From Clostridiales bacterium (GTDB lineage: Bacteria > Bacillota > Dethiobacteria > Dethiobacterales > Dethiobacteraceae), in contig JAGXRM010000038.1 of NCBI GenBank assembly GCA_018335855.1, positions 1-64,000 on the forward strand: a DNA stretch of 64,000 bases, read 5' to 3'. Both the position numbers and the translations under genes were made by a program. Each line of letters begins with the position of its first letter. Position 1 is the first letter of the stretch. Positions 17,928 to 26,737 of this stretch are shown piece after piece. The notes under the pieces were generated by a model. It saw only the letters and a list, made by a program, of their open reading frames with translations, was not told the DNA's origin and searched no databases.

Positions 17928-18383
17928 TCACATCCTCAGTTCATACCGCTTACCCATGTGCGTCATTATACGGTCAATGGATGCATGGGCATTTTTGACT
18001 TCGTCTAAAAAGAGTGGCGTACTGGGTGCTAGAATAATCTGATCGTCGCTGTGGGTGATGGTGAGCCACGTAAAGATAAACCCGTTAACGCCCAGCTCTT
18101 CTGCAGCTTGTAGAACTTCGGTACTAATGCCTAGATGTTCCCAGATTCTTTCCCTTTTAGGAGAAGACCAGAAATTCTGGCCAGCATCTGCTGCCAAGTA
18201 AAGAAAGATAGCTTTAGATTTTATGTGGAGCCCTCTATGCTGCATAACCAATTTGGGTACTCTTCCGTATCCAAGAAATTCAAGCCCGCCGCTGTCAAGC
18301 CGTTCTAGCGCTTCTGCCCGTTGTCTCTGCTGGGTGTTCTTGTCAGGATAGGCACGGTCTATTAAATAAGATACATTAATTGC
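17928..18383 (-). pseudogene. Truncated helix-turn-helix (replication-organiser-like) protein
   Basis: The minus-strand frame stays open for 151 codons between two stops and lacks a usable start codon; the first ATG lies deep inside. The stretch GYGRVPKLVMQHRGLHIKSK followed by AIFLYLAADAG and IWEHLGIS resembles the N-terminal winged-helix domain found in plasmid and phage replication or DnaD-like proteins (pattern 'PKLVMxxxxLxxxAKAIYxYL'). The C-terminal half does not match anything I know. With the neighbouring integrase-like and IS fragments it looks like debris of a mobile element. Confidence 0.45.
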
Positions 18384-18393
18384 TTATTAAAGC

Positions 18394-18427
18394 TAAAAAC
18401 TCTGTCCCAAACAGGTCAGAGTTTTTA
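18394..18427. terminator. Bidirectional hairpin terminator
   Basis: An 11-bp inverted repeat TAAAAACTCTG / CAGAGTTTTTA with A-rich and T-rich outer arms, usable in both directions. It lies directly upstream of the truncated HTH frame, where it would normally end a plus- or minus-strand unit that has since been lost. Confidence 0.7.
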
Positions 18428-18478
18428 CTCACATAAAGTAAACTCACCGACTACTTAAAGAAACGCGGGATACCGGCA

Positions 18479-18512
18479 AATAGCAGCGCAAGGTAAATAC
18501 AGCGTTGCTATT
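18479..18512. repeat. 11-bp imperfect inverted repeat without T-tract
   Basis: AATAGCAGCGC and GCGTTGCTATT form a stem with one G-T pair and a 12-base loop. No T-run follows on either strand, so it is unlikely to be a terminator. The surrounding 18428-18600 region holds no gene apart from the leader of the next one, and the repeat's role is unknown. Confidence 0.5.
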
Positions 18513-18614
18513 ACTAGCCTTCCTTACCCTAATAATAGAAAGCGTAAACATCCTCTATCCGTATAATTTCTTCATGTGTGGATTATGATAATATATAAAA
18601 ATTGGAGGATGTAA

Positions 18615-19067
18615 ATGGACAGAGCAACTGTGGGTTTCGTGGCTGGTTTGGCAGGAGATGTCATAATCGGTGTGATAGCGATGGCTATGAACATACTTGG
18701 ACTCTGCAAAATATGTCTTATCGCTCTTGGTGGAGGTGTTTTTCAGCAACAACTACTACAGGAACCTGTGGGGTTAGGTTGGATTCTGCTCGGTTGGGTC
18801 AGTCATTTGATTATAAGCGCATCACTTGGTGTAGGTATTGCTGTTATGTTTACCTATTTGGGTGAGAAACGAGCTGTACTGAAAGGTGCTTTCTTTGGTT
18901 CCGTTGTCTGGTACCTTCTGATTGGAATTTTTGCGCCACTCGCTGGATATTTGCCTGAATCCCCGAAGTGGATCGAGCTTTTTATCGTTTTTGGCTACCA
19001 TATTGCCTTCGGTGGACTTGTGGCCTATCTCATTGTAAGATACGGTAATACAGAAAAAATTACATAG
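18615..19067 (+). CDS. Small four-helix membrane protein (DUF6789-like)
   Basis: 150 residues with four hydrophobic segments. The first runs from near the N-terminus (VGFVAGLAGDVIIGVIAMAMN), and the protein ends in a short polar tail. TTGGAGG precedes the ATG by seven bases. It resembles small Clostridial membrane proteins annotated DUF6789 or YqhR-like; this is from memory of the pattern and not certain. It is a single-gene unit followed by a strong terminator, between mobile-element debris and the complete ger operon. No function can be assigned. Confidence 0.65.
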   Translation: MDRATVGFVAGLAGDVIIGVIAMAMNILGLCKICLIALGGGVFQQQLLQEPVGLGWILLGWVSHLIISASLGVGIAVMFTYLGEKRAVLKGAFFGSVVWYLLIGIFAPLAGYLPESPKWIELFIVFGYHIAFGGLVAYLIVRYGNTEKIT

Positions 19068-19102
19068 GTTTAATACGTACTAATAAGAAAAATCTATTAA
19101 CG

Positions 19103-19147
19103 AAGGAAGCAACAAGGTGCCCATCTTGTTACTTCCTTCTTCATTTT
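19103..19147 (+). terminator. Terminator after the small membrane protein gene
   Basis: AAGGAAGCAACAAG pairs with CTTGTTACTTCCTT (one C-A mismatch) around an 8-base loop, followed by TCTTCATTTT. It separates the membrane protein gene from the ger operon. The remaining bases up to 19343 show no gene and presumably contain the ger promoter, probably sporulation-specific. Confidence 0.8.
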
Positions 19148-19343
19148 AACGGTCCCGTTGCTGGAAACATCAAAAGTAAATGTAGCCTTAATGTTTTCTG
19201 AATGGTTCTAATGTTTGTACTTTCCTGCAGGTAGCGTGTATCAAAAGTATGCTGTAGGGGCGCAGAAGGATATGGTCATCTGAATATATATTTTCCCAGT
19301 TGGCAAACTAACCCAAAGTATCAATAGAGTTAAGGAGTGTAAT

Positions 19344-20951
19344 ATGGTTAAGAAGCTGACAAAGCTGTTTAATAATATAGTTAACGCAATTAATAATAAA
19401 CACGGTTTAACGCCGGAAGTACCATCTTCAGTCAAACAGGAAAGCCGTTTATCGCGGAGGCTGGCCCTAAACCTCCGCCAATTAAAGCAAGCTCTTGGTG
19501 ACAGCTCGGATATCGTAACCAGGGAATTTAGCATCGGCGAACAACCGCCGGTACATGCCGCCCTGGTATTCGTGGACGGCCTGACGGGGAAACCATTGGT
19601 GCAGGAGCATGTTATGAAGTCCCTGATGATTAAAGCACCACGGGAAATAGGGGGCAAAAAACCGGATTTGTCTAAAATCAGGGAAAACTTACTCACAATC
19701 GCGGATGTAAAAGAAGAACGGGATCTAAAGAAAATAATCCACAGCGTGCTTTCAGGGGACTCTGCCCTTCTGATTGACGGCTGCCCGGTTGCTTTACTAA
19801 CGGATACCCGGGCCTGGGAGTCCAGGGGCATTTCAGAACCAGTAGCCGAAGGAGGGGTGCGGGGTCCCCGGGACGGTTTTGTGGAGACTTTACGGATCAA
19901 TACTGCTCTGCTACGGCGTCATCTCAAAAGCCCTGACCTTAGAATCGAAACTATGATACTCGGCAATACAACGCGGACTGACGTGGCAATCGCTTATGTC
20001 CAAGGTATTGTTAACGAACAAATCCTGGAGAAGGTGCGGCAGGATCTCAGCCGCATAGATACCGACAGTATACTGGATAGCAGTTACCTCGAGGAATTGA
20101 TGCGGGGGCATCCTTATACCCCTTTCCCCATGTATGAACACAGTGAGCGGCCAGACAAAATAGTTGCATCCTTGTTGGAAGGGCGGGTGGCAATCCTCGT
20201 GGACGGCACCCCTTTCGTAATTGTGGTGCCGACCATTTTATTCCAGTTTTTTCAGGCCAGCGAGGATTACTACACCATTTACCATGTTAGTACCTTCCTC
20301 AGGTGGCTGCGCTTACTGGGTTTTCTCCTAAGTCTGTATCTGCCTTCTTTATATATCGCGGTAATTACCATCCACCATGAACTGATTCCCACCTCCCTGG
20401 CCCTGGCATTGGCCGGCGCCAGGGAGGGGATTCCTTTTCCAGCTCTGGCAGAAGCCTTGCTCATGGAAATCGCTTTCGAATCCCTGCGGGAAGCGGGAGT
20501 ACGGCTACCCAAGCCACTGGGACAGGCAGTAAGTATAGTTGGCGCCCTTATTATCGGTGATGCGGCGGTACGGGCAGGATTGGTCTCCCCAGCCATGGTG
20601 ATTATTGTTGCCTTTACCGGTATTGCCTCGTTCACCGTGCCGAGCTACAAGCTGATTTTTACCACCCGCATGCTGCGCTTCCCCATGATGTTAGCGGCGG
20701 CGTTTCTTGGCCTGCCGGGAATTATCATGGTTTCTGTAGTACTCCTTGCTCATCTTACTACCCTGAAGTCATTTGGTGTCCCTTATCTGTCACCGCTGGC
20801 TCCCTATAGCGGTCAGGACCTTAAAGATGTACTTGCCCGTGCGCCATGGTGGGCTATGCGAAGACGGCCTCAGTCCTTAAGGTCTCCCGACCCTGTAAGG
20901 CAGGAGTCCGGACTAAGGCCAACCCTTTCCGGAAAGAAACCCAATGAGTAA
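19344..20951 (+). CDS. gerA: GerA family spore germinant receptor subunit A
   Basis: 535 residues, full length for the family. Residues 1-280 form the soluble N-terminal domain, and the rest contains several transmembrane helices with the family motifs ELIPTSLAL, REGIPFPALAEALLMEIAFE, IGDAAVRAGLVSP and LKSFGVPYLSPL. This subunit senses or gates germinants in the spore inner membrane together with B and C subunits. AAGGAG stands six bases before the ATG. It is the first gene of a gerA-gerB-gerC operon. The C-terminal tail is basic and proline-rich. Compared with the truncated copy at the window start it has much higher GC, so the two loci have different histories. Confidence 0.95.
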   Translation: MVKKLTKLFNNIVNAINNKHGLTPEVPSSVKQESRLSRRLALNLRQLKQALGDSSDIVTREFSIGEQPPVHAALVFVDGLTGKPLVQEHVMKSLMIKAPREIGGKKPDLSKIRENLLTIADVKEERDLKKIIHSVLSGDSALLIDGCPVALLTDTRAWESRGISEPVAEGGVRGPRDGFVETLRINTALLRRHLKSPDLRIETMILGNTTRTDVAIAYVQGIVNEQILEKVRQDLSRIDTDSILDSSYLEELMRGHPYTPFPMYEHSERPDKIVASLLEGRVAILVDGTPFVIVVPTILFQFFQASEDYYTIYHVSTFLRWLRLLGFLLSLYLPSLYIAVITIHHELIPTSLALALAGAREGIPFPALAEALLMEIAFESLREAGVRLPKPLGQAVSIVGALIIGDAAVRAGLVSPAMVIIVAFTGIASFTVPSYKLIFTTRMLRFPMMLAAAFLGLPGIIMVSVVLLAHLTTLKSFGVPYLSPLAPYSGQDLKDVLARAPWWAMRRRPQSLRSPDPVRQESGLRPTLSGKKPNE

Positions 20952-21023
20952 CCTGTTCGGCATCGTAGGCTGGGTTCAGACAAGACACAGAGCCATTGAT
21001 TAATTTGAAAGGAAAAGTGCCCC

Positions 21024-22133
21024 ATGCTTGAAGATGGAAGAATCTCCGGACGGCAGTTCACAACGCTGATTTTCCTAATTATCGTAAGCATCACTGTCCT
21101 GCAGGTCCCACCGCTGCTTCTGGGCTTAGCCGGACAGGACAGCGTTCTTGCTGTCCTGATAGCAGTGATTATAGACGGAGTCGTGGCGGCGGTCCTTTAC
21201 TTTTTAGGTTTACGATATCCACGAAAAACTTTTATTCAGTACAGCGAGGACATCTTGGGCAAGATTCCGGGGAAATTTGCAGCCGTCATTTTCATACAGT
21301 TTTTTCTATTGGTAGCAGCCCTCTCAATACGGGGCATGAGCGACTTTCTTGTCACCATCATGCCTGAGACTCCCTTGACGGTTTTTATCATTGCCTTCAC
21401 ATTGGTGTCTGCCTTCGTGGCACGGGGAGGGATTGAATCCCTGGCACGCATGTCAGAAATAATCGCTCCTGTGTACATCGCCGCCATCGTATTCTTGATG
21501 GCCCTGCTATTACCTGAAATGGATTTCTCAAGGGTACTGCCTCTATTCAGGTACGGGGCCAAGCCAGTCATCATGGCTTCCCTACTCCCCGCCAGTTGGT
21601 TTGGGATTTGTATCATTATGGCAATGTTTATGGCCTACCACCATCGCCCAGAAAAGACCTTTACTGTCAAGATGACCGGAGTGGTAATGGGGGCAAGTGT
21701 TTTGCTGTTGTTGCTCATCGCCTGTATAGCCGTGCTTGGGGTAGAATATGCATCAATGCTCAGTTATCCGGTTTATATACTGGCCAGGCAAATTTCCCTG
21801 GCAGATTTCATAGAGAGGGTGGAAGTAATATGGGTAGCTGTCTGGTTGCTAGCGGGGTTTATAACCATCTCCAGCCTACACTATGTCTCTGCCCTGGGGA
21901 CGGCCCAATTATTCGGGCTCCGTGAATACCGTCCACTGGTACTCCCCCTGGGCATTATGCTTGCATCCTTTTCTTTCCTGATTTATCCTAACGCGATGAG
22001 CGGAGTAAAGTTTATCCTGCAAATATTTCCTTTTTACGCGTTAAGCATCGAGGGCGGGCTGACCACTTTGCTTTTTTTAATTGCTCTGGTTAAACTGTTG
22101 ACCAATAAATTGGGCAAAGAAAGGCGGCGCTGA
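21024..22133 (+). CDS. gerB: GerB family germinant receptor subunit B (permease-like)
   Basis: 369 residues with about ten transmembrane helices, in the APC-superfamily-related endospore germination permease family. The N-terminus ISGRQFTTLIFLIIVSITVL is the usual first helix, preceded by a short polar lead. These subunits bind nutrient germinants in the membrane. GAAAGGA precedes the ATG. The gene sits 72 bases after gerA and 3 bases before gerC, the standard order for a complete receptor. Confidence 0.93.
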   Translation: MLEDGRISGRQFTTLIFLIIVSITVLQVPPLLLGLAGQDSVLAVLIAVIIDGVVAAVLYFLGLRYPRKTFIQYSEDILGKIPGKFAAVIFIQFFLLVAALSIRGMSDFLVTIMPETPLTVFIIAFTLVSAFVARGGIESLARMSEIIAPVYIAAIVFLMALLLPEMDFSRVLPLFRYGAKPVIMASLLPASWFGICIIMAMFMAYHHRPEKTFTVKMTGVVMGASVLLLLLIACIAVLGVEYASMLSYPVYILARQISLADFIERVEVIWVAVWLLAGFITISSLHYVSALGTAQLFGLREYRPLVLPLGIMLASFSFLIYPNAMSGVKFILQIFPFYALSIEGGLTTLLFLIALVKLLTNKLGKERRR

Positions 22134-22136
22134 GCA

Positions 22137-23330
22137 TTGTCACAGAAGAAAAAAATAATCATTATGTTTCTGGCCGCGTTATTATTGTACCTGCACGCCG
22201 GGTGCTGGAGCAGGCGGGAAATTAATGAATTGGCCTTTGTAATGGCGTTAGGCATTGACAGTTTAGATGGCGGTAAGCTTTACAAAGTTTCGGTACAGAC
22301 GGCAAATACAAAAACCTTTGCCAAAGAAGGGAGTGGCAGTACAGAGGAAAAAAGCTTTGCTGTGTATACGGCAACAGGCGCAACTCCGGCCGAGGCGGTG
22401 CGCAACCTGTCGCAGCAATTGCCGCGCCGGCTGCTACTGAGCCATTGCCGTTTGGTCCTGATAAGTGAAAACCTGGCTAAGTCAGGCGTGGAACCTGTTT
22501 TGGATTTTTTGCAGAGAAACCGCGAGGTCAGGGAAACAGTCTGGGTGCTGGTAGCAAAGGGCCAGGCAGACGTCCTGCTGGAGCAAGAATTCGATATGGA
22601 GGATATCCCGGCAGACACGCTTTCCCGCCTGATTAAACTGGGAGAGGAGACATCCCGCGGGTATGCCGCTACAAAGAGGGATTTTCTCTATAAACTAACT
22701 ACAGCCCGTATAGACCCTGTTGCCGCATCCGTGGAGGTTCTGCCTGATGTTGCCAGAGAGGGGAAGCCCGGGGTACAACTTGGCGGACTTGCAGTATTTA
22801 GAGCTGACAAGCTTGCCGGCTGGTTAGATGCCAAGGAAACAAGAGGTTTCCTTTGGGTGACGGGAGAAGCCGCAGCTGGAAGTATTGTACTTGATTCCCC
22901 GTTGGTGCCTGGCAAAGTTACGTTTGAGTTTTTGCGCGTGCAGAGTAGAGTAACGCCCCAAGTCCGGGATGGTAGGGTTGTCATCCTTCTGGATGTGGAA
23001 ACGCAGGGAGACCTGGGCGATTTAGCCGAACCTTGGGTGAGCCGTGGCCAGGATAATAGTGGCGGGGGAATGGAAGAACTCATTAAAGAGGTCGAGCGTG
23101 GGGTTCAGGAAACTATCGAAGATGAGATTCTGGCAGCTTTACACAGGGTTCAGCGGGAGTACAAAGCGGACATTTTTGGTTTTGGCGATGCCATTCACCG
23201 CCGGTTACCAAATGAATGGCGGAAGATAGAAGAAAGATGGGATGAAATTTATCCATCTCTAGAAATACACATAAAAGTCAGTGCTAATCTTCGTTCCTCA
23301 GGACAGACATGTCATTACCGCCACAGATAA
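22137..23330 (+). CDS. gerC: Ger(x)C family spore germination lipoprotein
   Basis: 397 residues starting at TTG, three bases after the gerB stop, which suggests translational coupling. It has a type II signal peptide ending in a lipobox (LLLYLHAGC) and the family signature CWSRREINELAFVMALGID. The C-terminal segment YKADIFGFGDAIHRRLPNEW is the usual GerC ending. It completes the A-B-C receptor. The locus stops just before a tRNA remnant, so the whole receptor may have arrived by, or been next to, a site-specific integration. Confidence 0.93.
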   Translation: MSQKKKIIIMFLAALLLYLHAGCWSRREINELAFVMALGIDSLDGGKLYKVSVQTANTKTFAKEGSGSTEEKSFAVYTATGATPAEAVRNLSQQLPRRLLLSHCRLVLISENLAKSGVEPVLDFLQRNREVRETVWVLVAKGQADVLLEQEFDMEDIPADTLSRLIKLGEETSRGYAATKRDFLYKLTTARIDPVAASVEVLPDVAREGKPGVQLGGLAVFRADKLAGWLDAKETRGFLWVTGEAAAGSIVLDSPLVPGKVTFEFLRVQSRVTPQVRDGRVVILLDVETQGDLGDLAEPWVSRGQDNSGGGMEELIKEVERGVQETIEDEILAALHRVQREYKADIFGFGDAIHRRLPNEWRKIEERWDEIYPSLEIHIKVSANLRSSGQTCHYRHR

Positions 23331-23339
23331 GTTGCTCGT

Positions 23340-23376
23340 CGGAAGAATGGGATTGGTTTCCACTCTCATTCTTCCG
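23340..23376 (+). terminator. Stem-loop after gerC, terminator-like without T-tract
   Basis: CGGAAGAATG and CATTCTTCCG form a perfect 10-bp stem with a 17-base loop starting ten bases after the gerC stop. The right arm runs into the tRNA remnant, so no T-run follows. It may act with the strong terminator at 23430, or be a by-product of the recombination that made the tRNA scar. Confidence 0.5.
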
Positions 23377-23416
23377 GACCAAGAGGCCGCAGGTTCAAAT
23401 CCTGTCGCTCCGACCA
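23372..23416 (+). pseudogene. 3' half of a tRNA-Arg(CCG) gene (integration scar)
   Basis: Reading left to right there is an anticodon loop TTCCGGA (CCG), the 3' anticodon strand CCAAG, a variable loop, a perfect T-arm (GCAGG TTCAAAT CCTGT with a G-U pair), the acceptor strand CGCTCCG, and discriminator A plus encoded CCA. The 5' half needed to pair with it is missing: upstream bases pair at only four of seven acceptor and two of five anticodon-stem positions. Such 3' halves are what tyrosine-integrase elements leave at their attachment sites. It lies at the end of the ger locus. Confidence 0.8.
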
Positions 23417-23429
23417 TAAAATGATAAGT

Positions 23430-23462
23430 AACCACAGGTTCAAATTAACCCTGTGGTTTTTT
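23430..23462 (+). terminator. Strong terminator after the tRNA remnant
   Basis: AACCACAGG pairs with CCTGTGGTT around an 11-base loop, followed by a T-run. It is positioned as the native terminator of the lost tRNA gene. Confidence 0.85.
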
Positions 23463-23589
23463 GTATTGCATATTACATAACTATTGACTTCGGAAATACA
23501 AAATCGGCATGAAAACCATGAGAATGAATCAGCAGACTTAAAACTACACAAATTAAACCAAACAACGAATCTGGAAAGGAAACAATGAT

Positions 23590-24489
23590 ATGAAAAAACC
23601 TGCTGCACTCATTTTAATCTTGGCGATTGTAGTAGTCTCAGGGGTTATACTTTTCGGCCGCCTTACAGACAGGGAGCCTGAAAAGAGACCAGCGAGGGAC
23701 TCCACACTTACACGGTTGGAAACGTTTATCGAGGAAAGCCCCAATGAAATAAGTCTCGTCTACTATGACTTCGCTGATGAGAGCATGGAAGGAATAAATG
23801 AGAGCAAGAAGATTTTCCCGGCCAGTATGATTAAGTCCCTATTTTTGCTGGCTGCTCTTGAGAAAGTGAAAGAAGGAGAACTGTCCTTGGATGAAACCTA
23901 TACTCTGAAAGAAGAAGATAAGTATATGAATGACAAACCCGTAACAGGAAGCGGAACTATGCAAAATGAGGAGCCGGGAAAAGAATTTAGAGTGGAAGAA
24001 ATACTGCACCTCATGGTCAGTATCAGTGATAATATCGCAGCCAATGTCACTGTTGACCTTGTAGGCAGAGACAGTATTACAAATCTTTTAGACCGGATGG
24101 GCTTAAATAATACCAGCGCTCAGCAGAAAATGTTTGAACCTCCAAACGGTGTACCCCGGAACATGTCCACTGCCATCGACCTTACTAAAATGTTGATTGC
24201 TCTGGAAAATGCAACAGTAGTCAATGAAAAACTAAGCCAAGAAGGTATCAGTATGATGAAGGACACAACCGATAAAAACCGTATTGGCCGAAATCTTGAG
24301 GATGGGATTACTCTGGCTAATAAAATTGGAACGGCAAGTTCTATGATCGGAGATATGGGGCTGCTTTATTTTCCTAATCGCCCACCCATTGCTCTTACTA
24401 TTATGGTTGAAAATCCGGATGATCCGGATCAAGCAGAAGAAGAAATTGGACAGTTGACCTCAATTATTGTTGATTCGTTAGGACAATAA
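23590..24489 (+). CDS. Class A beta-lactamase-fold serine hydrolase
   Basis: 299 residues with an uncleaved or cleaved N-terminal hydrophobic segment (residues 4-24), then a penicillin-recognising serine hydrolase fold. The three motifs are in order: SxxK as ASMIKS, SDN as SISDNIA, and the KTG position as NKIGTAS, where the middle threonine is isoleucine. Closest relatives in Clostridia are cell-surface serine hydrolases annotated as class A beta-lactamase-related. The KIG change and lack of a clear omega-loop ExxxN leave open whether it hydrolyses beta-lactams or a peptidoglycan peptide. The 3' end overlaps the convergent acyl-CoA synthetase gene by 26 bases. It sits immediately after the tRNA-bounded ger locus. 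Confidence 0.85.
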   Translation: MKKPAALILILAIVVVSGVILFGRLTDREPEKRPARDSTLTRLETFIEESPNEISLVYYDFADESMEGINESKKIFPASMIKSLFLLAALEKVKEGELSLDETYTLKEEDKYMNDKPVTGSGTMQNEEPGKEFRVEEILHLMVSISDNIAANVTVDLVGRDSITNLLDRMGLNNTSAQQKMFEPPNGVPRNMSTAIDLTKMLIALENATVVNEKLSQEGISMMKDTTDKNRIGRNLEDGITLANKIGTASSMIGDMGLLYFPNRPPIALTIMVENPDDPDQAEEEIGQLTSIIVDSLGQ

Positions 24490-26617
24490 GCGCATCTGCC
24501 ACAATAGGAGCGGAGTCGCTGATAATAATTGGGTTAACGTCAATTTCCGAAATTTCCGGATGAAGGCAAACGATAAAACTCAGCTTTTGCAAAATCCCTG
24601 CAATGGCCATATGATCGGGCTCAGGCATACCCCGAAATGATTGGAGCAACGCCTGGCTCTTAAGATCAGTTAGCATTTCCTTCGATTCGGCAATACTTAG
24701 CGGTGCAGCCCGGAATGTCACGTCTTGCATTGCTTCGGCAAAAATACCTCCCAGGCCAAACAGAACACACGGTCCAAATCCAGGATATTCGGCGGTTCCT
24801 GCTATAAACTCCCTGACACCGGATACCATCCTGGAAATAAGAACCGGCGTTTCTTCCGCCGTTGCAGCTTGAATGCTGGTAAAGGAACAACGCACATCTT
24901 CCTCGTTTTTTTGATTAAGAAACACCAGACCTTTTTCCGTCTTATGCAGAATTTCAGCAGAGCAAGCCTTTACAGCTACGGGGAATCCCAGTGAAACGGC
25001 ATATTGGACCGCTTCATCTACGGCGTAAGCCAGCTTTTCCCCGGTTATGGGGATATCGTATGCAGCCAAAAACTTTTTCGCAGTATACTCATCCAAAGAT
25101 TTCTGACCTTTTTCCATGGCTTGATTTAGGATAGCTGCGGCGACTGGAGATTTCTCAGGAAGTACCGGTTGTCCAATTGCTGGTCTCTCCTTGATATTTT
25201 TATACTGTAACATGGCCAGCATAGCTCGGGCCGCTTTTTCCGGCCCGTCGAAAACGGGAATGTCATTGTCCTGATATGCCGACGTATAGTTGTCTTCACG
25301 GTCTAAAAATGAGGACACGATAAGCGGCATTTTATATTTCTCAGGCAGAGAGACAGCCCGGGTAAAATCCGGAGGAAACCGGTTTAAAACCATTTCCAGT
25401 GAAACCCCGCCCAGGAGCTCACGGATGTGGGGGTACTTATCTCTTAAATACCCTGTACTCATAATGCCGTGCAGAATAACTCCATCCACTTCGCCACTTT
25501 TCATCACTGTTTCCGGGACAACAACACTAAGCACCTGGGCATCCAAGTCAAATGTCATGTCTACAGGATTTATGCTGGCAGCATGAGACGGGATATGCTT
25601 TTTTAGTTCTGCCTGCAGTTTTTCCGAGAATAGGGGAACGTCCAAACCACCGGCGTCGCAAGAATTGGCAATGGCGCTACCGGGTCCTCCGGAATTGGTC
25701 ACGACGCCTATCCTTTTACCTCTTAGTCCCGGCTGCGTTGCCAAAGCCCACCCATGGTCATAAAGGTCTTCAATGGAATCAACGCGGATAATCCCTGCCT
25801 GCCTGAAAATACCTTCATAAAGTATATCCGGGCCGGCCATGGAACCGGTATGGCTCATCCCGGCACGGGCGCCCGCAGTTGATCCGCCAACGTATTGAGC
25901 TAGGACTGGTTTATGCGGCGTTATTTTCTGCGCAACGTCTATGAACCTCCGCCCGTCACTGATCCCTTCAATATAAAGGCCGATAGCTTTCGTATCCGGA
26001 TCCTCTCCCAGGTATTCAAGTGCATCAATAATATCTATATTTGCCTCATTGCCAACGCTAATTGCCTTGCTGAAACGAATTCCTTTCCTACGCAAATAGC
26101 TCAGGGTTTGTGTTACATACGTGCCGCTTTGTGAAGCTAGTCCAAGGCTGCCGGGCTTGGCGGGGTGAGGAAAGACTGTCATATTCAGAGAAATTTGCGA
26201 ATTGATAATCCCAATACAGTTGGGTCCAAGAAAGCGTATGCCATATGTATCCGCTATCTTTAGTAATTCATCCTCGAGTTTTTTACCCTGATGCCCCCTT
26301 TCTTTGAACCCACCGGTGATGATGACGGCATACTTCGTTCCTAGTTTTCCGAAGTCATCCAGCAAGGGAACGACTTGATCGGTGGGTACGATGAGTATTG
26401 CCAGATCGGGAACTTCAGGCAGATCAAATACGGAATGATATGCTTTATGACCTATAACCGTTTCTTCTCTGGGATGAATCGGATAGAATTTGCCATTATA
26501 CCCGTCTTTAATTATGCTAAGGGCCTGTAGCGTGCCCATTTTCATCGGGTTATTACCTGCCCCGACCGTGGCGATTGACCGTGGATTCATCAGTTGATGA
26601 AGCGGATTCATATTCAA
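24464..26617 (-). CDS. ADP-forming acyl-CoA synthetase (acetate--CoA ligase family), fused alpha and beta domains
   Basis: 717 residues containing both parts of the NDP-forming acyl-CoA synthetases. They convert acyl-CoA, ADP and phosphate to the acid, CoA and ATP, a substrate-level energy step in many anaerobes. Residues 1-460 are the CoA-binding and ligase domains (GAGNNPMKMG, GPNCIGIIN, and the phospho-histidine region MSHTGSMAGPDILYEG). Residues 480-717 are the ATP-grasp domain (GFPVAVKACSAEILHKTEKG, ending in EIDVNPIIISDSAPIVADA). All key regions look intact. It stands alone on the minus strand, with a terminator from the next operon upstream, and converges on the serine hydrolase gene. 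Acyl specificity cannot be told. Confidence 0.92.
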   Translation of the reverse strand: MNMNPLHQLMNPRSIATVGAGNNPMKMGTLQALSIIKDGYNGKFYPIHPREETVIGHKAYHSVFDLPEVPDLAILIVPTDQVVPLLDDFGKLGTKYAVIITGGFKERGHQGKKLEDELLKIADTYGIRFLGPNCIGIINSQISLNMTVFPHPAKPGSLGLASQSGTYVTQTLSYLRRKGIRFSKAISVGNEANIDIIDALEYLGEDPDTKAIGLYIEGISDGRRFIDVAQKITPHKPVLAQYVGGSTAGARAGMSHTGSMAGPDILYEGIFRQAGIIRVDSIEDLYDHGWALATQPGLRGKRIGVVTNSGGPGSAIANSCDAGGLDVPLFSEKLQAELKKHIPSHAASINPVDMTFDLDAQVLSVVVPETVMKSGEVDGVILHGIMSTGYLRDKYPHIRELLGGVSLEMVLNRFPPDFTRAVSLPEKYKMPLIVSSFLDREDNYTSAYQDNDIPVFDGPEKAARAMLAMLQYKNIKERPAIGQPVLPEKSPVAAAILNQAMEKGQKSLDEYTAKKFLAAYDIPITGEKLAYAVDEAVQYAVSLGFPVAVKACSAEILHKTEKGLVFLNQKNEEDVRCSFTSIQAATAEETPVLISRMVSGVREFIAGTAEYPGFGPCVLFGLGGIFAEAMQDVTFRAAPLSIAESKEMLTDLKSQALLQSFRGMPEPDHMAIAGILQKLSFIVCLHPEISEIDVNPIIISDSAPIVADALIVLTNQQ

Positions 26618-26701
26618 TTTCTTTTTCCTCCAAGACTTCTTATTTTAATTAAATGTTAACTTTTGCAACTATTATCTCATAATGCTCAAATATTGTAAAA
26701 T

Positions 26702-26737
26702 AAATAAATGGGGGCCGTCACCGACCCCCGTTTATTT
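26702..26737 (-). terminator. Terminator of the cyclase operon
   Basis: AAATAAATGGGGG pairs with CCCCCGTTTATTT (one G-U). On the minus strand the 3' arm is TTTATTT followed by further A/T-rich sequence. It overlaps the last codons of the cyclase gene. Confidence 0.8.

Noticed and set aside
23340-23416. A complete 77-base tRNA-Arg
   Set aside because: Length and 3' half fit, but the 5' half pairs at only four of seven acceptor and two of five anticodon-stem positions and lacks a D-arm. It is a remnant.
23366-23608. 80-codon minus-strand frame containing RQDLNLRPLGPEE
   Set aside because: This peptide is the well-known false translation of the antisense of a tRNA-Arg 3' half; the DNA is a tRNA remnant and a terminator.
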